Shown in pieces: positions 37,141 through 51,455 of a stretch of DNA of 64,000 nt. A program made the position numbers and the translations under genes. The notes beneath the pieces were generated by a model. That model was not told the DNA's origin and searched no databases. It worked only from the letters and a program-made list of their open reading frames with translations. The stretch's first letter is position 1, and each line of letters starts with the position of its first letter. Source of the DNA: Anisakis pegreffii (lineage: Eukaryota > Nematoda > Chromadorea > Rhabditida > Anisakidae); the NCBI GenBank assembly GCA_035041965.1, contig JAPYMA010003014.1, positions 372,001 to 436,000 on the forward strand, in the 5' to 3' direction.

Positions 37141-40100
37141 AGTTGTTCAGTGAATGTAGCATCAATGATGATGCCTGCTTGTAAGAAGTATCTTCGATAA
37201 ATCATGAATGTAATCGATGTAATCGACAGGTTCTCTGATTAGTGTTGAAAATAAGTACTTACCTCACAAAAGATACTATGAAAGTCATCGGATAAAATGC
37301 CCAAATACTTATTACAAAACTTCTCATGATCGCTTACAGTGAAGAAAAACATTATTTTAGTGGAGCGCACGTATGGTGGAACTAATCATAGTTCGTTATT
37401 ATGCATAGGTTGCATGATATGTCGCGTAAATGCCATTAGCAGATGAGATGCAATTAAATGGAGGATGAATGAACATTAAAGGATGAACATTAAAGGGAAC
37501 ATTAATGAATGGTTTATGTGAAACAAGAAATGAAGCATATTTAAAGAATCGGAAGTAGAGTATAGGTATGAAGAGAGACAACAAAGAATACAAAAACGAA
37601 CTGAAATTTTATCCCTTCAGATGTATCAAATGAACTGCTCTCTGAGGCACTATTTTTTGAGGAGGTTTCTTCTTGATATATTAGATAATGCTGACGTTGA
37701 AGAATGCTCTTCGTGTTTTTTGGGCTATAACAGTTCTCGAATGGAACATTCACAGATTTAATAGGCAATCTCTTTGAACATATTTTCAACGATTCATTTT
37801 CAGAACCGCAAATTACATGATTACCATTTCTTGAATTGCGATACGAAATTTTTCGAAGTAAAATATTATAATAATTGAGATGTGTGAATATTATTGAATA
37901 AAGAAAATGCTCATATAAGTAATATCTGTTTGAGTGCAATGAATATTATTCGAAGTCCTCTCGCCTGCAACTATAGTCTAGGATTGGCAAAATTCTACCA
38001 TAGAAAATGCCCATCATTGATGAGCTTTGATGAGATGATGTCGTCAGCTTCATCTAGATGAAAAGCCAAGACAAACAGAGAATGGACGAGGATCAAGGTA
38101 TCGTTTAATTTCACATGTCAGCAACGACTTATGCACACCTCGTTTGTGCACTCTCACACTCGTCAGATTTTTTCCGTTAAACTATCACAAGACACTTGAG
38201 TGATGTAAAGTTCTGATTTTGATGCGATATTGAAAGTGCAATGAATTCACGCTCAAAAAAATTCATCATGAGCAAAAACATAAAATTGCAGCGAACGACT
38301 GCTGTTGTTCGAAACGCAATCGAAAGTGCCTCATCAAATCATGCGTTGAAATACGCGAATCAGGAACGCACTTCAGCGGACAATATTCGATAGACGTTTA
38401 AATGAACACCACTCAAGGTAATCCAATTAAAATTCCTGTGAAATGTAAATGACGACTGCAATTCGTCGAGAAAACATCTCATAAAACAACATCGTGCGTC
38501 CGTTCCTCTCCAGAGCAATTCCTAACGAGTTATCTTCTCATGGTCGATGAATTTTGAGGATGAGAAAGGAGCGCGGCGGGATTTCATGGGGAGTGGCAAT
38601 AGAATTCACGGCAGTTTGAATGCATTAATATTTGATTGAGTGCATTCAAATGAGCTTATTGCTAGAATTTATAATTCGAAAGATTCGGCTACATGCTTCT
38701 ATAAATTGTTACTGCTGGAGAAGTATCTTTAGAATGTTCATGATCTCCAAATGCACCTTCATGATCGCCAACAGAGCTTTGAGCTTCCTGAGAAAATGGA
38801 TAAGCTCGCACTCAATAACGCACATATACTATTCACTATTGTACTGAGATTGTTGAGAAATGATTACGAAAAATGAACTGATTAAATCTGTGTGTTGATG
38901 CTGAATCGGAATTTCTCAGCAACTTATTATCAAGATTCATCATTATTCGTTTCATTAATTGCAGCACTCGGTTCATATTGACAAAAACTCGATAACTAGG
39001 AGACGCATCGAAACGATGAAAAAAATCAATATTTCCTAATTGTAAGTAGACAGAACATTCAGTCACTCAAAGTGGAAGATTTAAGAATTGTTTTCTTCGG
39101 CGACACTCGAAATGAGATAGTGTCGATTCATTGGACAGGTGTGAAATTATATTCACGTGAGAAGGTGCACTTGGAAACGATATTCTAGGAAACGAACAAA
39201 AATATCACGGCAAGCCATGTATAGACGCTTTAGGACGAGAAAATTAAGTCAAAATGAATGATTTGCTTTTGTGAATATTACTTTATGCTTTCTTGAGGTA
39301 CGATGAGGCGCAACCGACAAAAATTTTTTTAAATGAACAACAACTCTTCGTTCCAATTTCATTAACGATCGATTTAGTCCCTGTTCAGAAATTCGGCATT
39401 TGCAACGAATTTATTGATGTGTTTTGTGTTAGTTTCAATGAGCTACAGTACTTTTGAAGGAGTTCAGTTCAGAATTTCACAATGAGAAAATGACAATATC
39501 TTGACGGTTATGACTTGTAGACCATTAAGAGAATATCATTAACGTGACAGATGACTGTGGAAAACACGACAGAGCAAAAAACATCAGGTCCTATTGAATA
39601 AATTTTCACAGCACAAAAAAGTTACAAATTTTTAATCATCACGACACGTGTTAATCATTTTTTCATCATCACCTGTTGTGTGCGAAGGAAAAAAACAATT
39701 TATTCGCAACAATATTTTATGATGAAGGAGGTTGCTGGAAAATACTTTCGAAAGAGAAATATTCAGTGAAAACATAGTCAAATTCTCTTGTTCAATAAAG
39801 ATATTTCAAAGAATGCATCGATCGGCTTTGTAGATGAAGAGCAAAACGTGTTCGCCAAAATCATTTGAAAATTAACTTAAACTGAACAAAGCATGAATTC
39901 AATAAGCAAGGACTAAAAATAGGTGGGTGACTGGAAGGCAGGAGTGAAAGGAACGAAAACGAATTGAATGAGTTATGTTGATTTGGAATGAATTAAATCG
40001 AAGCCAGTTGAGGAAAGTGATGAGAACGAACGTCTGCTTGCTTGGTGGCATTTAGTTTGTTGGTAAACGAGGGTAAATGTTTCAGGATTGCTGCTGCAGT

Positions 40101-42400
40101 TGTTGTTGTTGTTTCAGTGAGCATGAATTGTATGAATATAAGAGTGGAGATGAAGCATGAACGTATAGAAAATGGATGGAAATAGAAAATAGATGGATAT
40201 CTTATGTGATGCATACGTATGTATGTATGCATGTCCACTGCATGGATTTCATCCAGCATACTCAAGCAAAGCCGCAGCAAGCACATACTTACTGCGTTGT
40301 CATTCATGACACAATCAATGACTGACTGAGTCGCGTCATGCAACTCATCTCAGATAAGCTCTCACTCATATGATTTTGCTGTATATAGCAAACGAGCTTG
40401 AAGTGGAATTTTAATTTATGTTTGACAGCAACCAACTTTTTGTGCCCTCTGAAACCATTCACCATAAACTCGCTAGGATCAAACCAGAGTATCTCTCAAA
40501 CAATCATTCAAGTTGATTGCTTGCTATCTATGGAAATATCCATTCATCCTCAACGAAAACTTATAATTCAACGAACAAAACTTAGCGTAATTCTACTTTT
40601 TTCTTTCTGGCTTAGTATTGCAGACGCATCCAATGAATTTGACCACAGCGCAATGTTGACTCTTTCCTTCACATGTCGTTCCTTCTCTTCTCCCCTCTTA
40701 CTCAAAACAAAACATTCGTCTAGTCATCACATCCTCTTTCAGATTACCAAATAATCTACCGAAACATCAATCGTGTCTTTAATCAACATTATATGAATAT
40801 GAATAATCACGCCAATGGGCACAATAAATACTTTCCTTCCAGCACCCAACCAACGGCAATCAGTTCAGTTTCTCGCATGAAATTTTCAATGCTAACACAT
40901 GAAACTATGAGACTGTTTCACAAGCTTCCTTTCAATATGAACAGACGAGAATTGAAGCAGGTTTGTCTTCTATCACACATTTACCAACAAGATGCGGAAC
41001 GTTAGGAAAATGAATGGGCGTTAGGATTACGAGAGACCGCTTCAGTGAGCATCGCCATTGTAAACAATATTCACATTCAAACGAATCCGTCTGAACATGA
41101 TTTTCTTGAGCAGAATGAGCACATATTTACCAAATGTCAATTCGTCACCCTCTTCTTAGTAGCTGGCCTCGTGTCGGTTGCTAACCATGTGACGGGCAGC
41201 AATTATAGATAAAAAACCGTCAGTCTTAATAGATGAATGGCAATTTATTTTGCGGAAAATCTTTGTCTCTTTATCGTTATCTTGAAAGAGTCGTTTTTTG
41301 AGCTGTAATCGGATCCAGCGAATTCGATTAAAAATTTATTGCTCTTCACATTTCAAAATGAATTCCAATCTATCCGCTGAGGCTTTTCTTCGCCAAACTT
41401 CTCTTTGCTACTGACCAAATGCAGGAATTTGTAGCATATGATTAGTAAGATTTTGTGCATTCAATGAAGAGTGAATTATTCGAAAATTTGTTTGAGATTT
41501 TTTGAATGCGCTAAGAAAATGGATGGATGCTTCATCGATTCTGTTAAGATTTAATCAAATTTTTTCACTGACTGACATCTCAATTCGACAGTGAAAATAA
41601 ATTACAGAACAGATTTCCAGCTAATTATTTGCGCATGCGATAAATTATTCATACTGACTGCTCTGGTCTTATGCTTTTTTTCCGTGTTAATTTGAAACGA
41701 ATACGAATGAAGCAATACGTGAAAAAACCTCCAAATAATTCAGCAGAAGAGATATCTTTCAAGAAGAAGAAACTCAGCAGACAAAATGGAATTCACTGCA
41801 AAGCACGTTGAGCCATTAAGCTCAAATTAAAACAGCTCAGTTTCATTTTTAGAGAAAAAAAATGTTTTCCAAGAATGAAGGAAAGGTGTAAGAGGGAATA
41901 ATTTTTCGCATTCAAAATCATCATTCGTCCAGAAACTGTCATTTTTTCATAGTCAGCCAATTCTTCTTTTCACTCAGTTAAACTTAATTAAAGTCTCAGA
42001 AATTTTTCACATTCGTTAGTGAAGATGAATAATATTGCTAATCTCTAATGTTATCAGTATCAGAAATCGAATCGTATGCTAGAATGAACTCGATTTAATG
42101 AATACTCTCACGGGAATTCCTCGAATGTTTCGGTTGATTTCATCAAGATTAACGTTCAGCTGACTAATTTACTCTGTTTGTGCTGCTAAGGAATGAATAC
42201 CACCTTATATTTAATCGTATGCGGAGAGTGATTAGAAAACAAAGTGAAGCATGTGGCAAGCAAACATATCAGCAACAATGACAACCTAATGTGGCTCATT
42301 ATCATAATCGAACGCGACATTTAGTTTGTTCGCAACAATTGTGTTGATGGAAGAAAGGCCCACAGATCAAACGGTAAATCAGCAGTTCCCAAATGATCAT
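37141..42400. other. Intergenic DNA, no gene seen
   Basis: About 5 kb of AT-rich sequence. ORFs of 60-130 codons occur on both strands but lack splice-site support, coding-like composition or recognisable motifs. Confidence 0.5.
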
Positions 42401-42440
42401 TCTCAGATTATAAACGATCGAAGAACTATAACTTCTTCCA

Positions 42441-42493
42441 GTTCGATTTACTAAATTTAATGTCGTCAATAAAAATATGAATCTTCTAACACA
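42441..42493. repeat. Direct repeat pair, copy 1 (about 53 bp)
   Basis: Reads from CCAGTTCGATTTACTAAATT to CAATAAAAATATGAATCTTC and then TAAC. Copy 2 at 42825-42877 differs at about eight positions and shares the last 20+ bases exactly. The copies are about 385 bp apart and may be the ends of a degraded element. Confidence 0.7.
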
Positions 42494-42824
42494 CCAATTA
42501 AATGATTGAATGTATTAAATGCGTAATCATCGCTCCAAATGTAATCATCGAAACATAATGAAGTTCGAGTTCAATATTTACAAAGCAACACCAAACTGCA
42601 GACGGGACATAAAAAGGCGCAATTCATGGACCACAGTGAACAACAACAATTTCGTTTGATCATAATTAAACGGCATCTGATGAATAATTGACTGCTTCCG
42701 TTTCTCATTCTATGCACCTCAATCAGTGTCTCGGTTGAAGCAGTAATCAGAAAACATCTATTATAGCAAAACCATCTGCAAATTGCTCTTTTGCTATGTT
42801 CAATTCGGAAGCATATACTCCCTC

Positions 42825-42877
42825 CAATTCAATGTGCTAAATTTAATATCTTCAATAAAAATATGAATCTTCTAACT
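42825..42877. repeat. Direct repeat pair, copy 2 (about 53 bp)
   Basis: Partner of 42441-42493, same orientation, ending in the identical CAATAAAAATATGAATCTTC block. It lies just before the second dispersed-repeat copy at 43078. Confidence 0.7.
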
Positions 42878-43077
42878 GATGAATTGCTATACAACATAAG
42901 CGTAATTTTGCTTCCCAAAAGTGTGCTCAGAGCAGTGCACGATTGAATGGACGGCGTGTTTCGTTTGTTGCACATTGGAACAAATAATGAAAACAATTGC
43001 AGCATGTATAGGGAAACGATAACAGAGAATAGAACCGAATCAATAGAAAATGGAAAAATGATTCAAATTTCAATACA

Positions 43078-43500
43078 ATGCATCCTCCCATATCCGAATG
43101 ATCAAATAAACATCCTCGAAAAATTATACGACTGCTGCAAAGAATATATGCAGAAACAATTGCGCATAAATAAAAATCCGTGCAGTGATGTAATGATAAA
43201 CAATCATCGTCGCAATTTTTATCATGACGAAGTGAACTTTTCACTCAGTATTCACAATATGCGTTGTAATATTCATAAAGGAACGCGAATAGGTTCAGTT
43301 ATAACAAAATGAATTTGTTCTTTTGTATTTCACTGTTCCATTGCGAGAGAAGACCGCGCAAACCTATCTGACTAGAATTTCACCTGATTGATGAAGGCAA
43401 GACGCATCTTCACACCTGGTTACTTGGCTATTGAAAGGAGTAATTGCACTGAAAGGTTGCATCGGGCCATCTATACACGGTTCAGATGACAAAGAGGAAA
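43078..43500 (+). repeat. Dispersed repeat, copy 2
   Basis: Similar over its length to 35285-35745, in the same orientation. The first part lies inside a 121-codon open frame starting at 42947 that contains KLYDCCKEYMQKQLRINKN and NNHRRNFYHD. The Cys/His spacing loosely recalls FLYWCH fingers of MULE transposons, but conserved aromatic residues are missing. A decayed transposon is the likeliest source. Confidence 0.55.
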
Positions 43501-45772
43501 TTCATCATGTAATTTGCAGTTCTGGTAAAATTGATAAAAATAAATGGTTGGACAAACAACTTTGAAGAAGCCAGAAGGATAGCACATTCGAGTAATCACA
43601 TATGAGCATTTAGAGATCAATAGCTGCTGCTGCCCATGGCCCATTTGTTCGGCTTTGAGCGGTCAGGATGAGTTTGTGGATGGGGATGGGCGTGACTGGT
43701 GGTGGTGGCCTGGTGTTTGAATGCATAATGCATGTTTGATGTTTAAAAATCCATATGCGTTCTAGGCACTAAATGCAAAGCAGCTGTAGTAATGCGGTGA
43801 TGATGAAGATTTAGCATAGCATTTGTCGAGACGTAACGAAGAAGTATCATTGCTACTTGATGTGAACTGATGTGTTTGTGCATTTGTTTTGTTATTTTTC
43901 ATCATTTTGGTTAAGTGATCACTGCATTTCTGACTTATCGCACTTTTTATACATCCGTGAAACCTATCAATCGCATCGTCTTAGGTATATGCATTGATAG
44001 ATCGCATTTTTGGATGTATGCAGCGATTTCAGCATTCTGCTACGTGATCGAGATTGTTTGAAAATTTTTTGGAGGATGAGCCTTGAATGGGCGATTTTGA
44101 ATCGATGTACGTATATGTAGGATATGAACAGCGCATGAACATTAACATCAACAGCACGAATCTTAGCATTTTAGAGGATGAACCTTAACATCAACAAAAC
44201 ACAAGCATATGCGGAAGTTTATCAGTTCAGTTCATTGTTTACCGAAATGTTGTACTTTATCACCATTTCCATAAACAAACATCAGTGTAGGTACGAGTGA
44301 CTTAACCGTCACATTTGTGGATGAACCAAGTAAACGCTTAGCAATGTGAACAGCCGTAAATCACTTCATAATTTTGGGTTATTTGCTTTTATATGGATGA
44401 ATGAGAGCTTTTCGCTGATCAACTGAACGATGATTGTTTGATGATAGCTCAGTGTCGACTGACTATCAGAAAATCGTCAAACACTGATCTGCAACAACGT
44501 CACTGGCGATTTCTCAACAACCTAATGACCGACCGCCCCAATATGATTCGTTCCAAGCAAGCCATACGAGCTCAATCTGATTGACAACTATTGGCTAATT
44601 ATACCAAAAACAGCACAAAGTCAACCGCTGAATGTGGTCTTATTTCGGAATCGAACGTGATTCACCGCCTAATTCAGGAAAACATTCCGGTTGCCCACAT
44701 GCCGTTTGTGAGCGTTATATTCGCATCTGCATCGAACGCTTCAATTGTCAATCTTATCCGATCGATGAATGTCTTTGAGCGTACATAAAGTGTCTTTTAT
44801 TTTATTCTCCTCATAAAATATCTCAACAACAATTGCAATATAACAAAACAATATTACTCCATTCAACAATAACAAAGATTCAACAAAGTCCTCAAATTCT
44901 TCAATATGTTCAACAACGAATACTAACAATAAAGTCTTGTTGAGATGTGTCACCTTATAATATCACAATTATGAATGAAAAATCTGTGATTCACTTTATA
45001 TAGATTAACTGCAAAGAGTTTCGCAATTTAATTACGGCACTAACAATGCGAATCAGCTTCTGATTCAATGACATAATAGTGGATATCGATCTAATCTGCG
45101 CTATGAAAGTCACGAAAACTGCAGTTGAATTGAGCAAATTAATATTCTTGAATGAACTAAGCTAATCTCTTTTTTCATAAATTGACTGCACACAGCCAAC
45201 TAACGCCGCAACATCAATTTCACTTGCTAACACAAAAATTACGTTCCTAACATTGGCACATTATAACCAAATTTTAACGATTTTTTCTATAATATATTCC
45301 CAAACCTAATACATTACAACCGAATCATCTAACTCAATTACAAGAATACTGATCATAAGTTCTTAAATATGACCAATTTAAATGACTTCTGCTCAGGTTA
45401 CGATTGCAATCAGTAGTATCTTAAAGTGCGTATCCACAAATGACGTCGTAGATGCGCAAACTCTAAGAACTACTCATCTAATCCAACTTGTTTGGTACAC
45501 CCAAAACACTTTAAGAAACGAAACATTTCTATCGAATCTTCTTTCTCATGCAATTCAGCAAAAATACATTCATCAATACTGCCGTAAAAATACTTAACGA
45601 ATGACACAATTTGATGTTTGCTTTCTACGTTGCCCTTCATTCAAGCAGCCACTTTACAATGAATGCAATATCAACAACCCTCATCCAGCCAAATACCCGT
45701 ACAAACGAACAATTGTGTCGAAGAAAGAAACGAAAAATGATCTCTCATGATTCGTTGCCTATGAAGATAGCT
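43501..45772. other. Intergenic DNA 3' of NOL10, no gene seen
   Basis: AT-rich sequence. A 65-codon ORF at 44591-44788 looks protein-like over part of its length but has no splice context, start context or recognised motif. Confidence 0.5.
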
Positions 45773-48700
45773 TTAATGTCGTCGTGTATGACCCCCACGT
45801 CCTCGTCCTCGTCCACGACCACGAAAACCAGGCAGTCGTTTAAGTGTTTTTGTGATCTCTCTGGTTCCTCGATGCAATTCCTTTCGTTCTTTCAAATGCT
45901 CCTCCTGTTTCTCGGCCATTTGCTGTGCCCTTGCAGCAGCAGCTCCTCTTTGCTTCAGCCGATACGTTATCTGACGTCCACCGAAGGGTATATTCGTTGT
46001 TGTTTGCTCTCGTGTATCATCCCCACTTGCTGACATCTTTTCACGCATCGTCCCCAGCGTCTCAACAGAATCCTACAAAAATTAATATATCATTTACGGT
46101 ATTCATTCTCAAACTATTCTTCCCGTCTTCTTCACAGTTCACTAACAATACAATCATTGCTCACCTTTTGTGTTTTATCCGTTGATGTCGCTACAAACTG
46201 TGATATATCCTCACCAACATCCAGTTCGATCAACTTAAAGCCCTTTGGTTTTCGTGCTTTCCGTCGTTGCAATTCTTGTTGCTTCGCCAATCTGTCCTCT
46301 TCCTTATCCAAATTATTCTGTTTGTCAACCTAAAATCAATAAATGCATATAATCGCAGACCACTGAAAATTTCGCAAGCATCAGATTAAGACACACAGAG
46401 CAATAACTTTCGATTACTTCAAAATACTTTTAATAATTACTTCACAAAAAATACGCATCATTCACAACACTTCAAACATTTCCATATGACATTTGCAATT
46501 CACATTTCACTTTTTTCAATCTCATTCGTTTGTGAAATAAGTCGACCGAAAAATTCCTAACGAATCAAACCCATACAAATAAATGACACATATCAATCAG
46601 TTTCAGATTTAATTTTTTACGAAAAGTTGATCACTGACTCTTCAAAGTAATCAAAAAATAACTCAGAACATATCTGTTCACAGGAATGTAAATGCTGGCA
46701 AATGAACCAATCGTCATGTTCCAAAAAAAACGTTGCTATGAGCGATCAAACCAACCACATTTTGTTCGTTAACAGCGCTCTCCTCTTCTAACGACTCCTC
46801 TTCAGACTCTTCAGACTCATCCTCATCCTCATCATGCTCGTCACTCTCACTTGAACTGCTGCTCTCACTTTCTGATCTCTGTTTTGGTGTTTCCTCCATA
46901 AACAAACCACTTGCAACAGCCATCTAAATGAGAACATGCAAACATAAAACATCGAAAACGATTACTGCCTTCAAAATTTTTTGCTGTAAACAAAGCAAAT
47001 TTGTCAGAACAAAACACATTTCTATACAAAAAAGAACAGAAACGGTCAAATGCAATCGTATTTGAATCCAGTAAAATACTGCAAACTAAACCATCACTTG
47101 AAAAGTAACAAAAAATTCCGAGTAAAAACTGAAAACGGCATAGATTCATGGATAACTGTAGCAATGTCGGATCAATTAATGCTCAAAATGAATCAGTGAG
47201 TTCAATGTAATCGTTTTCGCTTATCCAGTTTTCACAATGTCGTAAGCCTTTGATACGTTCGAAGAAGAAGTATTACTGCTATACCTCATTATCACTTTCA
47301 TCAGACTCCTCGCCTCGTTTTCGAGCCAATCGCTTCTTCTTCTCATCCAACCTCTTGAGTGCTGGATTGATCAACCTGAATTGTTCCGAATCGTGATCGA
47401 TTTCAAAATCTGGATTTGTGAATAGTGACGTGAATCGTTGATCCGTTAGAACTGTCGATGCCTCTTTACCCTAAAAATAAAACTTCATTGACGAATCATC
47501 ATAAAACAAAACGAACTGATTAACAAAGACAACATTTCTTCCATGAATAAAATGAACAAAATTTGAACAATTCACTTTTGAGATGACAATATATGAAGTT
47601 GAATGACAACACATAACATTCACATGAGTTAATGAAGACAACTAAAAACGACGGTATGTCACTGAATTCCCAAATATAGATCATAATCTTCTTTTTAATA
47701 CACTACCACTGGCAAATAAATTCAAGCAGAGCGTCAAACCTTCTTTTTCGTTCGTTTATCAACCTTTTCGTCCACCAGACTCATTTCGGTTTGCAGTTTA
47801 ACCGCTAACTCTTTGTTCACCTTCGGTATTTTCTTTTGTTTAGACGTTTTAATCAACGATGCATTTCTTCGCTCATCCTCCATTCGTTCAGCCAACTGCA
47901 ATTTTCATTTCATTTAAAAGATTCCATCCCATCAACTCCAAACCAAAAACAAACAGAAAATTACAAAAGTGACACAACTAACAGAAACTAATATTTCTTC
48001 AAAAAAAAAAAAACGTGCTGTCTAATGGAACAAACCTTTCTCTGCTTATAACTCTCATACGCGAACGGCTGTGTGAGTGTTTTAGCTTTGTTGTACAATC
48101 GCAGATCAATGAAGTAACCATGCATATAAGCACGAACAAGATTCGTTCCCATCAAATACGACAGTCCAACGTCTTCCAGTTGTTGAGCCGTTACAAACTT
48201 ATAATCATCGTATACTACAATAAAATTATTCATTCACAGATTCACACTGATTAATGAATAACATATAATTTATATGAGAAAAATTAATAGGAAATACATC
48301 ATTTATACTTAACATAATGAATAATTTCATGTGAGAAATATTTCACAAAATATTTGCAAAGAATGTTTTGAAACATTCAAATGATTACGGTGATCTACGA
48401 GCACATTCTCAAACACAACATAAATATCAGTAACATCATAATAACTACTAAAAATTATCAAAACGATAAACAAGGAAAACAATTCTCAATCTCATGATAC
48501 TAACATACTCTCATAAAAGCAAAATCAACACCACTAACAACTCTGCATTCATCATTGTGAATTCATCAAACGTCGTGCATTCAATGACATTCACGACACC
48601 GTATCGGAATAACTCTGTAAACGCACCTGCAGGCTGTTCAGTTTCTTCAAGCTCCTCTGTTATCGTTTCCAGATATGAACACCATTTGGGTGCTGTTCCA

Positions 48701-51455
48701 ATCGACGGAATGAAATATTGCAACATTTTTGGAGCTTCGTTCGCGAAAAATAATAATCCTATAATACAAATTAATTCAATTCATATACCGTTAATTCCTA
48801 TCAAAAACGAAACTTATTCAACACTGTACGATACGACTACTGAATCACATTCGAAACCAACCTGAGTTTGGGTAACGGCAAAAGTCTGATAAAGAAGTGC
48901 CCGATTCAATAGCTGCAAACGGCTTTCCGTTATTTTCGTTCCATAATTTCAGCACTCTCGAATCCATACTCAACACCAAGTCATGCTCTTTCACAAATTC
49001 GATCCGTCGAATCGCTAATCCCATCTGATGATCTTTTATCAACAACGGACGACTTGAACGGATGTCGTATAATAAAACCTTAAAATGTTTCTTTTTTCAA
49101 TACAATGAACAAACGCTCGCTAGAACGAAGAAACCAAATCGAAAACAATATGCAATGCACACCGGCATACGACATCCCTCAGCTAACAATCAAAATTGTT
49201 TCAATCTTACAATTTTCCAGCAATTGACAGCACATCATCTAACTCAATGAATTTTTCTCAAAACAATTATGACGGGATGAAAGAGATAAGACCATATTAA
49301 GAGTATTAACAATATTCCCAATCCACCCATTCACTCACTTTGCCTGTATTCGTTCCAACTGCCAAATGCAGAGCGTCTTTGAATTTTACTGCCGATATTT
49401 GCGGTATTTCACTGAAACAAAGTGATCATTCATATTTCACTTATTACGTTTCGTATTATTTTTTTAACAAATTATATTTTCTATTCGTTCCTCTTACATT
49501 CCAACGATAAATGCTCTCCAAAAATCAGTGTTGATAACAGATCTTAACTTACTTCTTAAAATCGTCTGAAAGAGCGTGAGGTGCACAGTCAAGAATACCC
49601 ACTCGCGATCGGTCTCGATGATCCCACGCCTCAACATGACCGTCAATTGTACCAGTTACGAACAACTCGTGATATTCATTGAATTCACAGCATGTTAACG
49701 ATGGTGATGCTGTTTGCAACGGTTCCAGAAACTGTCCTTGCTCAAGGTTCAGTCGATAGATTTCATTACTGAAATTAAATTGAAAATAGGCAACCGTATT
49801 CTTCATTGCATAAAAACAAACATAAATAAAAAAGAAATTTGGCCCTTCATTTATCTTTGAGCCAACGCTAACCGCACATTAAAATGTTATCACAAATAGT
49901 AATCGATGGTAACATGAATATGACAGCGTTTTCATTAACAAAATCGTAACTGAACAAATAACATCTAAAAAAATAGATTTCGTAAAACTAAGCATGCTCT
50001 AGAAAGTAAACTGGATCTCTACTAAAATTTCGAAAATTGACCATGAAACAGCTCATACATTATCATGTGGAGGGTCACATTATTATTCAAAGCTCAGCCA
50101 CTCCTCACAACAGAATCAGCAAATTCACTGCTTGAGCTTCAACCCAACTGCATGCTAATCATAAATTCAACAACTGACCAATAAATCCCAAAACAACACT
50201 TCACAATTAAATTCGCCGATTTTTCGGTTCAAAAAAAATGAAATGAACCAATTTTACCTACTGCCGACAATGAAGAGATCACTCGACTCTCGAGAAAATG
50301 CCATATCGCGACCAAACCTTGGAATTCGTAAACGAAAATAACGTCCGTATGCAGCATGCATCTCCAAATACCTATCCTCTTGCAACAATACAAACTGAAA
50401 CCGACAGAAAGTTTTGCATCATATTGGCCGAATGCAACAACTTGTTATTTGATCACACAATTGCATTAATAACACATCTCTTTGAGGTCAGATGCGATTA
50501 CTTTCTGCTTGTACGGTTATTTTACACAGTGTCTTCACATTCGCGAAATAACATGTTTTATAGAAAACATTAAATTGCTTGCATGAATTGAATTTTCTGA
50601 ATTGAACTGAATTATTGACAAAGTGATTGAAATACTGAATGAATGAATATAACAGTGGCTTATTGAATCACTGAGATATACCTTCGAATAATCATCACTC
50701 AGCGTTATCATTTTGATCACGTCCGCATCGAGACCACGAGAGAACTTCAGCGAGATATCATTCAGATCAAAACATTTCACAAACGGTTTATATGTACCTG
50801 AAGAAATAACATTTGATCCATTTCACCTTCAATGCATAAACTTCAATGCCTTCCACAAGATCCGTCTCGAGATATTAAATCCTTCGCATCCCACCACAAA
50901 ATCTAATGATTGCAAACGAATGACAAGATACCTGTCGCAAAAACATATCGTCCATCTGGTGTTACATTCACTGTGTGACTCACATCTGGCATATCAAAAT
51001 CTTGGATCAGTTGTATCCGGCGACGAATGTCTTCAAATTTATAATCATGATCTTTTTGTAAGGAAAGATTCAATGCAAGCTTAGACTTTAATTTGATTCG
51101 CTGCATAAAAAAACGAACACGTTTCAAAATATCTACATTGAAACATTCTGGTATCGAAAATTGAATCTCTTCATTCAACAATACCAACTTCAATTTGCAG
51201 ATCAAGTTGATGAGTGACAAAGTGACTGAATTGAAATCAATCATTGATTAAAATCTTTGATACGAATTCCTCATAAAATATGATAAATTCTGCACATTAT
51301 TACACTGATACAAAGTGATTCGTTGCATTGCAAATTCACTAACCAACATCTTTCTGTTCAAGTTTACGTCTCCGTCGATCCGAAATCCATTCTGGTATTG
51401 ACTTTCCTGCGCTCAAATTATAAATTTTCACATCGTTTGCTACAGATATTTGCAT
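45773..51455 (-). CDS. NOL10: Nucleolar protein 10 homologue (WD40, SSU processome; yeast Enp2)
   Basis: Complete 14-exon gene: 51344-51455, 50932-51030, 50682-50797, 50258-50394, 49553-49768, 49339-49411, 48862-49078, 48627-48758, 48036-48214, 47740-47895, 47285-47470, 46756-46923, 46165-46329, 45773-46072. All phases match and total 751 codons plus TAA; human NOL10 is 688 aa. Recognised family landmarks are the start MQISVANDVKIYNLSAGKSI, RRRIQLIQDFDMPDVSHTV, NEIYRLNLEQGQFLEPLQT, FIPSIGTAPKWCSYL with TEELEE, and VYDDYKF with RAYMHGYFIDLRLYNK. The N-terminal two thirds form the WD40 region. The C-terminal third is charged, with an acidic Ser/Glu tract near 46800 and a GRGRGRGRGG tail. Family role: nucleolar assembly factor for 40S pre-ribosomes and 18S rRNA maturation. 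Exon 12 may end three bases earlier or later (46756/46759). The start matches the family start. Confidence 0.95.

Noticed and set aside
37541..37939. 132-codon minus-strand ORF
   Set aside because: No recognisable motif, start or splice support; AT-rich and near transposon debris. Chance or decayed sequence cannot be separated.
44591..44788. 65-codon plus-strand ORF 3' of NOL10
   Set aside because: Short, no motif, no splice partners found.
45611..46185. Plus-strand ORFs over the NOL10 3' end
   Set aside because: They are antisense to the last two NOL10 exons, which match the family and splice correctly.
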